From Anastrepha obliqua (taxonomy: Eukaryota > Arthropoda > Insecta > Diptera > Tephritidae): a stretch of DNA of 64,000 nucleotides. Shown in pieces: positions 20,935 to 31,189 of the stretch. Position 1 is the stretch's first letter; every line of letters starts with the position of its first letter. The stretch spans positions 38,090,001 to 38,154,000 of the forward strand of contig NC_072893.1 of the NCBI RefSeq assembly GCF_027943255.1, written 5' to 3'. Made by a program: the position numbers and the translations under genes. The notes beneath the pieces are model-generated. The model ran no database searches. It was not told the origin of the DNA and saw only the letters and a list, made by a program, of their open reading frames with translations.

Positions 20935-21780
20935 AATTTTATGCTCGCTGTCAACGTGACATTTCACACTAAAAAAGTTCTTTTGCTGTTTTTTGTTTAT
21001 CCCATTCTGTTGTGAGTTCAGGCTGTTAACAAAAGAGAAAATTGGGTACAATTTACAGTTTTCTTTGAAAAATTCGAACATGCCAGCCAGGTCGTTGGAA
21101 TTGAATGGTGTTTATGGTGCCGATACTGTAACTGCCGTTCAGGCATTTTTGGTGATAAAGAAAATGTCGATAATGTCGATAAAATCACAGAAATAATCAA
21201 AGGTAACCGACCTGTTAGTAGTCGTAGCATCGCCCACGAGCTAAATATCGACCATCAAATAGTTCTAAATCATTTGCGTAAAAATGAATTCCTGTTTGCC
21301 CAAAATATATGTGACACGTATAAGATATGGCCGCTAGCCAGATATTGGCATGGAAGTAAGTTATATTCAAAATTTCAATTTCAAACAGAAGGAGAATAAC
21401 CAAAGTGTTGGAAAAAGGAAAAACAGGCTTTGGATTAGAGGATGACGAATTACTTTCGTATTAACTGTTTCAAGCTATTAATGATATTCACCGATTGTTT
21501 GACACCTGCGGGATGTGTTGCAAAAAAGTGGGCGCCCAGATATCCTAACCTTTCTTTGTCCGGCGAGAGCAGAGCAACTGATACGAAAATTTTGAAAGAA
21601 AGCCTTATCACAAACGGCATTTTCATCACGTCTGGTTCATTCTGATTTTCATTGTTTCGGTCAAAAAAAGAAAGTTTTTTGAGAAACGATTTACTTCAGC
21701 TGAAGTTATCAAAAATTTGCTGCAAATCTCAACGAAGAGATGGCAGAAACTCATAGATTCTAATGGGCAATATCTTCACT
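20935..21780 (+). pseudogene. mariner relic split by a LINE fragment
   Basis: The 5' part (20935-21360) aligns at DNA level with the mariner N-terminal relic on the minus strand at 24985-25480. In shifted frames it reads NGVYGADTVT, ENVDNVDKITEII, VSSRSIAHELNIDHQIVLNH, the helix-turn-helix half of a mariner transposase. The 3' part (about 21645-21780) reads FFEKRFTSAEVIKNLLQIST and KRWQKLIDSNGQYLH, the mariner C-terminus. Between them, 21385-21570 is a minus-strand LINE tail. The catalytic middle is missing. Confidence 0.65.
21385..21570 (-). repeat. LINE 3' end fragment inside a mariner
   Basis: Nucleotide match to 31220-31400: shared blocks GGATTAGAGGATGACGA, GTATTAAC(T/C)G(T/C)TTCAAGCTA, ACCTGC and GCAAAAAAGTG followed by GCCCAGAT. 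This is the 3' untranslated and terminal part of the RNase H LINE family in minus orientation. Confidence 0.55.
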
Positions 21781-22083
21781 GATTATGCTTCAATAATTTG
21801 GAATTTATTCTCTAACACTTGCGCTGTTAGAATTGAGATAGCCCAATACAACATTGTTCGTTTAGCTTTTCAATCGCTTGATTTTAGTGACCCTATACAG
21901 GTGATAGCAGTTAAAGGGGAAGAAAGGCTTTTGGGTTGAAAATATCAAGTGGAGAACTATTTGACTTGGTACCATCTACAGGTATTGCACAACATGTAAC
22001 ATTTTTCCAATAATATTTTGTTGAAATATTCAAAGGTCATGTAGCCGGAGCTTTAGTTTCTTGTTTAAATGGAATAGTTAGGT
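21781..22083. other. No gene seen
   Basis: About 300 bases of unassigned sequence between the mariner tail and the SINE target-site duplication. Confidence 0.5.
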
Positions 22084-22097
22084 ATTCATAATTATTA

Positions 22098-22420
22098 AAA
22101 TAAATAAATAAATAATTGGCGCGTACACTTTTGTTAGGGGTTTGGCCGAGCTCCTCCTCCTATTTGTTGTGTGCGTCTTGATGTTGTTCCACAAATGGAG
22201 GGACCTTCAGTTTCAAGCCGACTCTGAACGGCAGATATTTTTATGAGGAGCTTTTTCATGGCAGAAATACACTCGGAGGTTTGCCATTGCCTGCCGAGGG
22301 GCGACCGCTATTAGAAAAATGTTTTTATTAATTTTGCTTTCACCGAGATTCGAGCCAACGACCTCTCTGTGAATTCCGAATGGTAATCACGCACCAACCC
22401 ATTCGGCCACGGCGGCCATA
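22098..22420 (-). repeat. Complete tRNA-derived SINE with 14-base target duplication
   Basis: A short retroposon transcribed by RNA polymerase III and copied by LINE enzymes. On the minus strand it starts with a tRNA-like head (GGCCGCCGTGGCCGAATGGG, containing the A-box; then GGCTCGAATCTCGG, matching the B-box GGTTCGANNC). The body follows and then an AT tail (ATTTATTTATTT) at 22098-22120. The duplication ATTCATAATTATTA flanks it at 22084-22097 and 22421-22434. It is the reference copy for the other SINE pieces in the window. Confidence 0.85.
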
Positions 22421-22434
22421 ATTCATAATTATTA

Positions 22435-22954
22435 CTCTTGTAATAAATAAATAAATAAATATTTTGTTAAAAAAATGTATAACCTCTAACGATGTGTCTT
22501 AGATGCAGCATACAGATTAACGTAGGCCCCACAGAACAACAATTTAATCTATCTAATTTCAATCAATAATTTGCTTAATTATTCAGGGAATATCGCCCTT
22601 TTCCATCTCTACGAGTATTTTAAAATTAGATATATTTCGAATTGGTTGACAAAAGAAAAAACTTAAGCTTTTTTTAGTGGTTGGCAAAAATGCATGCAAT
22701 GCAATTAATATTACACTGGTTAACAAATATAACATTTTTTTTACCCAAGCATCAAACAATCGGTTGCTGAGTACGAAAACTTAAATTTTTTCTGTCATAC
22801 AATTTTCGGAATAACGCTAAATAAAGATTTTGTTTAAGAAAAACAGACAAACTGTGAATATTTCTAATATAGGCGCATCCGTTAGCCAATGAAAGCAAGT
22901 GATGCACAAAACAAGAGATTATCAAATTTTCCATCTTTCTTTGTGCTTCATTTT
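22435..22954. other. No gene seen
   Basis: AT-rich spacer with an AATA/AAAT microsatellite (about 22440-22460). A 60-codon minus frame at 22752-22934 has no motif. Confidence 0.45.
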
Positions 22955-24880
22955 TCAGTAAATTTTAAATTTTTAAGATATTTACGAAATTAAAAAAGAA
23001 AAAATAAAGTGAAAAATAAAATAAAAAAAATATTTAACAAAAAATTATTTCTCTCTCTTTGTGTTCGATATTTAAAAAGATAAAAAGAAAAACTAAAAAA
23101 ATTATTTAGAAATTAAAAAAAAAATTAAAATTAAAATTTTTTTTTGCTTGTAAAAATTAAGAGAAAAATATATATAATTGAAAATATTTAATAAAAAATA
23201 ATTTTTTTCTTTGTGTTTTACTTTTCAGTAAATTTAAAAGTTTTAAGATGTTTAAAAAGTTAAAAAGAAAAATTAAAAAAATTATTTAGAAATTAAAATA
23301 AATTTAAAATTAAAAAGCAATTTTTTTTAAATATTTAAGTGTTTTTGTTTTTAATTAATTATTGTTCTTGCTTGTAAAAATCAAGTGGAAAATATAATTA
23401 AAAAAAATTTAATAAAAAATAATTTTTTTTCTTTATGTTTAATTTTTCAGTAAATTTAAGAGTTTTAAGATATTTACGAAATTAAAAGAAAAAACTATGT
23501 GAAAAATAAAATTAAAAAACTATTTAATAAAAAATAATCTCTTTTTGTTTGATTTTTCAGAAAATTTAAACATTTTAAGATATTTAAAAAGTTAAAAAGA
23601 GAAATTTTAAAAGGTTTTTAGAGATTAAAAAAAAAATTATGGGAAAAATATAATTAAAAAAATATTTAATAAAAAGATAAGATATTTAAAAAGTTAATAA
23701 GAAAATTACAAAAATAGTTTACAAAATGTATGGCACATATTTACGAAATTAAAAAAGAAAAAATTAAGTGGAAAATAAAATTTAAAAAATATTTAATCAA
23801 AAATAATTTTTTATTCTTTTTGTTTGATTTTATGTAAAAAATGTTTTTAAGATATTTAAAAAGTTAAAAAAAAAAACTAAAAAAATTATTTAGAAATAAA
23901 ACAAAAGTTTAAAATTACAAAAAAAAATTTTTAATTATTTAAATTTTTTTTAATTAAAATTTTTTTTGCTTGCAAAAATTAAGAGAAAGAAATAATAATA
24001 AATAATAAATAAAAAATAATTTTTTTCTTTGTGTTTCATTTTTCAGTAAATTTAGAAATTTTAAGGGGGTCTTCTACCGTCACGGTTTGAAAAAATCGAT
24101 TTTTTTTTTTTAGATTTTTTAAAAGCTACTAATGTTAAGAGTATGCTATAAAGAGGGTTTTATGAAAAACATGTTCCTTCATGAGCATTTCGGGGAGAAT
24201 ACATGCATGCGCGTGGCATTTTCGAGCGTTTCTTTATCTTTAAACGCCTTTTCCCGAAAGTTGACTTTTTTCAACTTTCTGGTCACACATCTACTATAAA
24301 TATTTGTCGAATTCATTCCATCTTTTTTCCAGTTATTCAGTGAACATCTCGCTATGTTTTCCCAGACCACTTTTTTCAATTTTTGATTAGTTTAATTTTG
24401 CGGGCTTCTAAAGTGTAAAAAAAAGAGGAAATTTTCAAACTTTTTTTTTAAAATCACGCATTTTTTACAAATTTCAAAATATTTAAAATCGCCACTGGAA
24501 AAACATAGCCAACGCTACACTTTATGATAAAAAAAAAAAATTTTTTGATTTCAGATAAGTAAAATGGTCGATCGCGCGCCACAAAGTCGCCTAGGACATT
24601 TTTACAAGGGCAACCTCGAGGACGGTTCAAGGACACAGGGCCAAAGAATTCGATTTGAAAAATATATTTTTAAATAGTGCAAACTTGTGCAAATTAAATA
24701 AAAAAAATCTGATTTCATTATCTCAAGTGGTTGCTTTGTAATTAATTCCCAAAAATAGGCCCGAGATTAAGGCGCGACGGTAGAAGACCCCCTTAAGATA
24801 TTTAGAGAGTTAAAAAGAAAAATTAAAAAAAATTATTTAGAAATTAAAACAAAATTTAAATAATAATTATTATTTTTTTT
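22955..24880. repeat. Degenerate AT-rich tandem array, interrupted by a TTAA element
   Basis: The same unit recurs: TTTTTCAGTAAATTTAA, a few bases, TTTTAAGATATTT, a variable AAATTAAAAAG or AAGTTAAAAAG, then AAAAATTATTTAGAAATTAA. Clear copies of the central part are near 22965, 23230, 23450, 23555, 23670, 23830 and 24045. The spacing is irregular (about 105-270 bases), so the array is old or has lost parts. It has no coding capacity. The element at 24065-24792 sits inside one unit. Confidence 0.7.
24065..24792. mobile_element. TTAA-flanked non-autonomous element, family b (728 bp)
   Basis: Flanked by TTAA at 24061-24064 and 24793-24796. The left end GGGGGTCTTCTACCGTCACG and the complement of the right end GGGGGTCTTCTACCGTCGCG match at 19 of 20 bases. 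Neighbouring array units carry the same site without the insert (TTTTAAGATATTT), so TTAA duplication is demonstrated. Modules as in family a: AAAAAATCGATTTTTTTT near the left, AAACGCCTTTTCCCGAAAG (about 24242), TTTTTTGATTTCAGAT (about 24543). No transposase. The end sequence differs from family a apart from the G run. Confidence 0.85.
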
Positions 24881-24984
24881 AATTTTGATATGAAATGTTT
24901 TTATTTATATTGTAGCTGTAGGAAACCAATTTTTTAGTATTTTTAATATCTTTTTAAATCAACACTTTTAAAACCAATTTAAGA

Positions 24985-25480
24985 TATAAATGAAAAATAT
25001 TCTCAAATAAATATTAGTTTGAGGAAAAGAAAGCCGAAAATGGTTTGAAATTGTTTTATGGTCGATCTTTAGCTCCTGGACGTTGCTACGACTACTAATA
25101 TACCTGTCAATTTCGATCATTTCTGTGATTTTTACGACATAATCGACATTTTTAACATATTTAACATCAAAAATGCCTGAATGGAATCGACGAAACCAAA
25201 ATTGCACGTAAATATATGCAACAGTATCGGCACCATAAACAATGATTGCAATTTCTAGCTGGCTTGCATTTTCGCATTGAGCAAAAAAAACTGTAAAAGG
25301 TACTCTAATTAACAACTGAACACCCTGTAACTCACATCTTAATGGAGCATTCAAATCACAGCGAAAGAAATTTTTAGTGTGAAATGCCGCCTTAACAACG
25401 CGCATCAACTTTAAACTGCTTGATCGATGCTTTACGAGGTATCGATCACTACAGCTACGCAAAAATAATTGATTTCTTTT
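24985..25480 (-). pseudogene. mariner transposase N-terminal relic
   Basis: A minus frame (24968-25462, 164 codons) includes VYGADTVAYIYVQFWFRRF, then HSGIFDVKYVKNVDYVVKI, then RSNVQELKIDHKTISNHF. This is the N-terminal helix-turn-helix region of a mariner transposase (usual form YG-DTV-x-VQFWFRRFRSG-FDVKD and SIAQELKIDHKTVLNHL). The first 75 residues do not resemble a transposase start and probably read through the 5' untranslated region, so the first ATG is not the true start. All catalytic blocks are absent. The plus-strand relic at 20935-21360 is the same family. Confidence 0.7.
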
Positions 25481-26999
25481 GCCCCGAACTATTGTAATAT
25501 TATATAAAATATTATTTTGCGGTATTTCGAGTAATCAAGAAAAAGGGCTCAGCGACCGATTTTACAAAGGTTCTTCGCTTTTTTACCTGTAAACCAGTGT
25601 AACGAGTTCTGATTTGTGTCAATAAAACAATTTCAAATAAAATGTAGCAGTAATTATCGAATAATTTAATTTAAACGCTTTATTTCATTTTTTTTGTAAC
25701 AATTCCCCATTAACTCACATACACATGCGTGCATAGATGTGATTCACATTCGTGGCTGTTGAAAACACGCACACAAACAATTGAAAAATTTGCTTAAATA
25801 AGTAAGTGCACGAGATTGCATTCAATGTAAATCACATTTTGCAATTAATATGGAACACAAATTTTTGTATTGCCGAGAGTTTATTATTATTTTTTTTTCT
25901 GTGACGTTTCCCTTTACACATCTATGTAAACACGAGTATGTGAGCACAGGCTGCAAATACGTACATTTGTATGCACTATAAATACCCCACAACTACTTCC
26001 AGTCCGCTGGCTGTCAGACATGTGTACAATGTAAGGGCAAAATTAAATACATCTGTACATCGCACCCGCTCGTCTTCCGCTCTACAAATAAACTATCTAT
26101 CCGTCAGCCAGCTGCTTTGCAAACACATTTTTTATTGTCGCTTTAATGTTCAAAAATTTCCTTCCAAGAAATTATCGCTTTCTGCGCTTCATTTGATTAA
26201 AACTAATAATAGTAATTAATTTGTCTTGAAATACATCATAAAATTGTACAGTAAACGCATTTCTATTCGATTTTATGCGAACGAATGTTGTTTATTTAGG
26301 CAAATGTAAGTGTAAATCAAAAGCAAAGTAAACTAATTCCACTTACGCATTTTAATTGATTTGTTAATTCATTTAATGTGCCGCAAACCATTCAGCAGCA
26401 GTGATTAATTAGGCGCAATTGAGTGTGCGACGTTAACACAGTTTGCGTGTGTGTGTGCGTATTGAGTTTTTAAGTGCCTCACCGCCAGTTCGTCTGTCCG
26501 CGTGTCGCATGCAGTCTAACCTTGACACTGGGTTAACCCGAGTTTTTTCACTTCTCTAAATTTCGTTTTGCTTACTACACAACATAGCAGAAGTAACTAA
26601 TTTAATGCACTGATTGATTTAACACTTTGAAGTGTTAATTGTTGTAATGTGAAATATTTCATCGCACTGCCGCTTTTTTCTTTGAATTCGCTCTTACATC
26701 TCGGGAGTACTCATACGCTCAGGTGGCCGGCGCTACACTTTAACGCACTTGTTTACACGCGCCACGAAAAAAAAATAAATGCAAATAAACCGGAAATGAA
26801 CTCTGCTGGTTCAGTTGCCAACATTAAAGTAATACACATTTATTTTATTGTGGAATTAAATATTTTTAATTCCACAATATTGTTTATTAATTTTTAAAAT
26901 ATTCAAATTTTTATGTACTTAATAATTATTTTGGTTTTTTTAATGCACTTTTTTCTTGATTTCATCATACTTCCATACTTTTTCCACATTATTTATATC
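25481..26999. other. No gene seen
   Basis: AT-rich to 26400, then mixed with a TG tract (about 26446-26460). Frames reach only 82 codons and lack motifs. I see no transposon end. This is one of the longer stretches not explained by repeats, so part of it may be single-copy DNA. Confidence 0.4.
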
Positions 27000-27440
27000 A
27001 ATTCTTTCGTACACATTTCAACCTTTCGATTCGCACACAACTGTTGCGTTTCTGTCAGCTGCTACTGCTACTGTTGTCAATTGCTCGTCACCGACTGTCG
27101 CTTGAGTTATGGATTTTGACGCTAATCGTTGGTCGTTTTTGGTAATGCGCGCATTCGCCCCGTCACGATGTGTTCCGGTCAACGCTTCAATGCGAAATGT
27201 GCGCGCGTCTTTTTTTTTCGTCGCCTACAGTCGGCAGTCAACAGTCCGCTTAACGTTAGCGTTCGCTTACGACGACGACGTCGGCGCAGCCTAACACCAA
27301 CACCAATGCCACCCTCAATGAGTTACTGCCGTGTGCTGTAGCTCCTGTAGCAACTCCCATCGTCAATGTAAACTGTGTTGAGTACTTCTGCCAGCCTCAC
27401 CGCGTTTGTTTGGGTTCAGTATGCTGTGCATGCCCGCCGC
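27000..27440. promoter_or_regulatory. CpG-rich stretch, possible promoter or 5' untranslated exon
   Basis: Unlike its surroundings, this stretch is GC- and CpG-rich (for example GACGACGACGTCGGCGCAGC near 27269 and CGCGCGTC near 27202). Overlapping 61- and 70-codon plus frames look like chance. On the minus strand the sequence has the CAG/CAA-rich look of fly 5' untranslated exons (GACAACAGTAGCAGTAGCAG). No TATA box or consensus initiator can be fixed. This is a guess from composition. Confidence 0.3.
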
Positions 27441-27920
27441 TGTTGTTATTATTTTGTTGTGTTTGTTTGAAGCATGGTGAGAATAGTGGTGCTCAGCAAC
27501 ATTTGTGAGCACACTTTTTTGCCACCACTGTGCTTATGTGGGGAAATATGCATAAGAGAGAGAGAGAGATAAAAGCTTTTATCGAATTTGAAAGCAATAT
27601 TTTATTAAAGAAATCGAAAATAAATATGCAATCTTAGGAAAGTACGAAGGAATAATAATAAATTATTAATCTTAGTACTCTAATATGTTCCTAGAAAAAG
27701 TCATCGCTCTGACAATTTCTGGGTAGAAAACCCATGTAGAGCACTTCTGTATTTTTTTAATTACACTCTAAGAATTAAAAATTTATTTTTTTTCACGACA
27801 ATTGCGCTCAGCGGTGCTTACTAGTGAACTGTGTACCTACTACCAATAATGAAGTGGCGAGCTCTGGTAAAAAGTTGCTTGACATAAAAATTTAAATATT
27901 TTGTGTTTAAATTTCACCTT
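27441..27920. other. No gene seen; short GA tract
   Basis: Contains AGAGAGAGAGAGAGA at about 27555-27570. Otherwise AT-rich with no frames or element ends. Confidence 0.5.
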
Positions 27921-28095
27921 CATTGGTGTTTGGTCAAGATCTTCCTCCTATTTGTGGCGTGCATCTTGATGTTGTTCAGCAAATGGAGAAGCCTATAGTT
28001 TTAAAAAGTCTCCGAATGACAGATATTTTTATAAGGTGTTCTTTCATGGCAAAAAAAAAAATATATTAAATGCTGTTTCATGCACGGCGGCCGCC
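27921..28095 (-). repeat. SINE copy, internally shortened
   Basis: Minus-strand SINE: CCTCCTATTTGTGGCGTGCA, the TCTTGATGTTGTTC block, ACAGATATTTTTATAAGG, TTTCATGGCA, then directly the last bases of the tRNA-like head (GCACGGCGGCCGCC). Most of the head and the body next to it are missing. Confidence 0.65.
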
Positions 28096-28387
28096 AAAAA
28101 TGTACTAGATTGAATTATGTAGTGTGCCGATGAGTTTCGTCGGACCTTCTAAGCCGATATTGTCACCTGAGATGAAGTGACTAAAAATATGAACCTAAGC
28201 TTCGACATATTCTGCTTTTGTAGAGTGAAAATGCACAGCTTGGATATTTAAAATGTTCGGCAGGGCATTCAACTTTCGCTGATTGGACTAATTGTGATTG
28301 GTTATACTCCATTGTCAGGCCTGGGAAATAAATAAGGACGAGTAAAAGCGGTATATACACTAGTACATACAGCAAGGACATACTCGT

Positions 28388-28825
28388 ACACCTGTGTTCA
28401 CAATAATAGCAGTGCGGCATATTTTAAAGTTTGACAATTTATTTTTTATCAAATTTTTTTTATATATCTAAAGTTATAGCGTTATAGTTATATAAAATTT
28501 AAAGTTTGAAACTTTGTATATTACAAAATTACAAAAAAAAAACAGCAAATTTTAGTGAAAATTTTAACTCTTTAATCAGAATCTTCATAAAAATTTAATT
28601 TTATTATATTTCAGTGGAAATTTAAAGTGTATCAAAAATCCCATTGATTTGAGGAAGTATTCCGCTGAAGCTTTTATGCATTTGCTCCGCATTAGAAAAA
28701 TTTCGAGCATTCGTTATATGGAAGAAGTGAAGAAAATAACATTGTTAACAAATGAAAATTATCAAAAATTAAAACGAATTTCGAGCCACTTTAAACTGGC
28801 ACTTTATTATACAAAAATTTGAACA
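28388..28825. repeat. Repeat R, long copy with both ends
   Basis: Begins ACACCTGTGTTCACAATAAT followed by AGCAGTG, and ends near GGCACTTTATTAT...GAACAG, whose complement is roughly the left end. Aligns with 16336-16765. Inside are TTTTATGCATTTGCTCCGC, GTTATATGGAAGAAGTGAAG and ATTATCAAAAATTAAAACG. Probably a decayed non-autonomous Tc1-type element; no protein is encoded. Confidence 0.5.
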
Positions 28826-29228
28826 GACTAAAAAATTTAAAATTTTGGTGCAAAATTTGTTGATTTTCTTTTTAATTTTTTACAACGTTGAAGTTTTGAG
28901 CAAAATTTTATATTTTTATAGTATGAACTTCATTTTTATAAAAAAAAACTATTTTTCGTCCTAAACGATTTTTCGAACTTCCAAATGTTTACGGAGATAT
29001 AGCAATTTTAGTAACGCAACCTCTATAGCAAAACTTCAGAATTAGTTTTCAGGCAAAACAAAGCATGAATCGATATTTATAAATGTAATTTGGTTTGTGG
29101 AAGCGAAATTGCAAAAATAGTTTCCAGGTACATGTGCTCAAATTAGGGGTTTAATCCCTTGCAAAATCAGTTGTTCGAATTCAAGAACGAACGCGCAATT
29201 TAGTTTGTTGGTGAACGTTATATGTTTT
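28826..29228. other. No gene seen
   Basis: AT-rich. The stretch at about 28955-29010 (CTAAACGATTTTTCGAACTT, then GGAGATATAGCAATTTT) resembles the internal module of the TTAA elements, but without ends it cannot be assigned. Confidence 0.4.
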
Positions 29229-29755
29229 CGAGCTGGCGACACAGATATAGCCGATTCTACTAAATAGATTTTTATGAAATAAAATTTAAATGACGTAGAA
29301 TTGATGTCGTTATCGTGTGAACCACAACCATTTCGATTTTAGTATTTTTTTTGGACCTTTAGAGTCACAAAAAGGGTCAAAACACGGTTTTTTATATTTG
29401 AATGTCCGCCATATTGACAAATTTTGTTTTTGTTTCCACTATTTTATTTCCAGATTCATTGGTAAAAAATACAAATTTTATTTTGGCCGTACGAGGTTCG
29501 TTCTTCACATGGACAATGGACACAGATACAGCCGGTTCTACTGAACTGATTTTGCTAAAATAAAATCTAAAAGACATAGAATTGATATTCAGTATGAATG
29601 TCGTCATCGAGGGAGCTACTATCATTCGGAAAAAAAATTTGGGTATTTTTTCGGACCTTTACATTCAAAAAAAGTAAGGGACAAAAACGGGTTTTCATCT
29701 TTGAACGTCCGCCATTTTTTGAATTTTTTTATTTCAGTTCGTAGTTCACACGATA
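29229..29755. repeat. Direct tandem duplication, unit about 285 bases
   Basis: Two units in a row. Shared blocks in order: GACACAGATA(T/C)AGCCG, TTCTACT, ATAGAATTGAT, TATTTTTT with GGACCTTTA, AAACACGG or AAAACGGG, TTTGAA(T/C)GTCCGCCAT, and TTTTATTTC(C)AG. The unit ends in sequence like a pyrimidine tract plus CAG. The two 75-77 codon frames over the units are out of step with each other and not conserved, so it is not coding. Confidence 0.6.
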
Positions 29756-30009
29756 ACCACATTTTTACAGAACAAGAATCTTTTTGTCTTTTTTATTTCA
29801 GACACCTGTGAGTCCCGGAATCCGTGACGCTAGCGATTTATTTTTTTTTTGAAAGACCATTTTTTAAAGGCTGACAGCTTTTTGAACGAACTTCATATGG
29901 CAAAAAAAAAACGTTTAGAGTTTTCAGTATCGACGTTTTTGACTTTAACAGCTAAGATAGCAGTGGGTCAGATATTTTTTTTTGTCGGGACAACTAGCAA
30001 GCGCAGCAC

Positions 30010-30420
30010 TCAGACATTAATTAAGTAGATCTTGTGGTGCCAAGGAGCCAAGGTGGTCACTTTTTAACAGTGCCAAAGACCTCAACCTGATTCGAGCGAA
30101 GGTGGGGCAGACGCACAGGAAGTGGTCCGCTATCCCATGACATAACACTGGCCTCACCCACTCGCACCACAAGAGAAACCCCTTCCTTTCCTTCCTGGTT
30201 GCTACTCTTGGTGTGCGAGAGGGTTCGCCAAAGCCTCGTGTTGATGCCCGGATTCTGGGCACGCAGGCAGGATAGGACATCCGCTGTGGACAGATCGGAA
30301 TCCAGCAGGTGGCCTTCCTGAGGGGTACACTCTCCTCGCTGTAGACCGCGAAGCGAGTAGTCCCCATGGGGGGGGGGCACGTTATTGACAGTGGTCCTGA
30401 TCCACTCAAAGTTGGTGTCA
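30010..30420 (-). pseudogene. Retroelement relic: DUF4780-like piece and LINE C-terminus
   Basis: Minus strand. One frame gives STADVLSCLRAQNPGINTRL and LVVRVGEASV, which resembles the second half of the DUF4780 domain found in insect retroelement ORFs. Another frame at the low-coordinate end gives ADHFLCVCPTFARIRLRSLA, the Cys/His tail common to LINE ORF2 proteins. A G9 run near 30370 and frame changes break it. Whether both parts come from one element is unclear. The DUF4780 assignment is by motif memory. Confidence 0.5.
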
Positions 30421-30439
30421 GGTATTTAGTTTATGGTTA

Positions 30440-30835
30440 AATAATTTAAGAAATGTCATGAAAGAATTCACCAAGTCCTTCCGTACTTGATCTTTCCATC
30501 GCAACATTACCAGTAGCTGGTAGCATAGCAAACATACGGTGCGGGCTTTCAGACCTGAAGCATTTACCTAGCCAGCGGAGCCGCCGGATCTTTGTTCTCT
30601 GTACTATGCCTCTGTCTCCGTAAAGCTCATACGGTTCATTGCCCCACCATTTGTGATACTCAAAGGCAACGTGCAAATACCCAAAAGGCTTTCACAAAAT
30701 CTCTCCCCCGAAGGGATACCTCATCGGATGCTATCAACGTCCAAGATTCTGCGCCGCACAATAGGACGAGTATGATGAAAGCCTTAGTTTTGTTCGTCGT
30801 GAGAGGACTTTACTACTCACTTAACTTCGTCTAAT
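30440..30835 (-). pseudogene. RTE-like LINE C-terminal relic
   Basis: Minus strand: a decayed start matching the plus-strand sequence at 55610 onward (AGTAAAGTCCTCTC and AACAAAAC), then KWWGNEPYELYGDRGIVQRT and KIRRLRWLGKCFRSESP. This resembles the usual RTE-like C-terminus RRRWNDELYELYGDIDIVQR. The relic at 62500-62935 is the same family. Frameshifts separate the parts and no enzyme domain is present. Confidence 0.7.
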
Positions 30836-30959
30836 TCTTTGTATTATATTATAGATATTTTGCCTGTTTTTCTTCACATATTATAAATTACATTTCATTA
30901 CCTGAGTAAACATAAAATTCATTAAATTCATAAATTCATTTTAATAAAATAAAAATAAA

Positions 30960-31140
30960 ATATAATGAAAAAAGTTCCATGTGTCTTCAATTGACGTAGA
31001 TATGCAGCTCTCCTTCCATTGTTTTGGAGGTCTTCCCAGTACACGTCTTCCATTTGGTTTAGAATCTTTAGCAATACTTATTAATCGGCCCTGGGTGCCT
31101 TTGTTATTTGGTTATTCCAAGCTCGTCTTCTAGTCCTTCA
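30960..31140 (-). pseudogene. LINE C-terminal tail (Arg/Pro-rich)
   Basis: Minus frame: NKGTQGRLISIAKDSKPNGR, then RVLGRPPKQWKESCISTSIE. GRPxxxWxE near the C-terminus is typical of RTE-type and related LINE proteins. Short, isolated and inactive. Confidence 0.55.
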
Positions 31141-31189
31141 GTTAGGCAGGGTTAAATGGCTACCCTTGCGAGGGGCCCACATGAACAAA

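Noticed and set aside
22345..22420. A possible tRNA gene on the minus strand
   Set aside because: It has A- and B-box sequences but is the head of a SINE with body, AT tail and target duplication; the cloverleaf pairs poorly by eye.
22955..24880. A CRISPR-like array of regular repeats
   Set aside because: Spacing is irregular, repeats are diverged and AT-rich, there are no unique spacers, and the DNA is eukaryotic.
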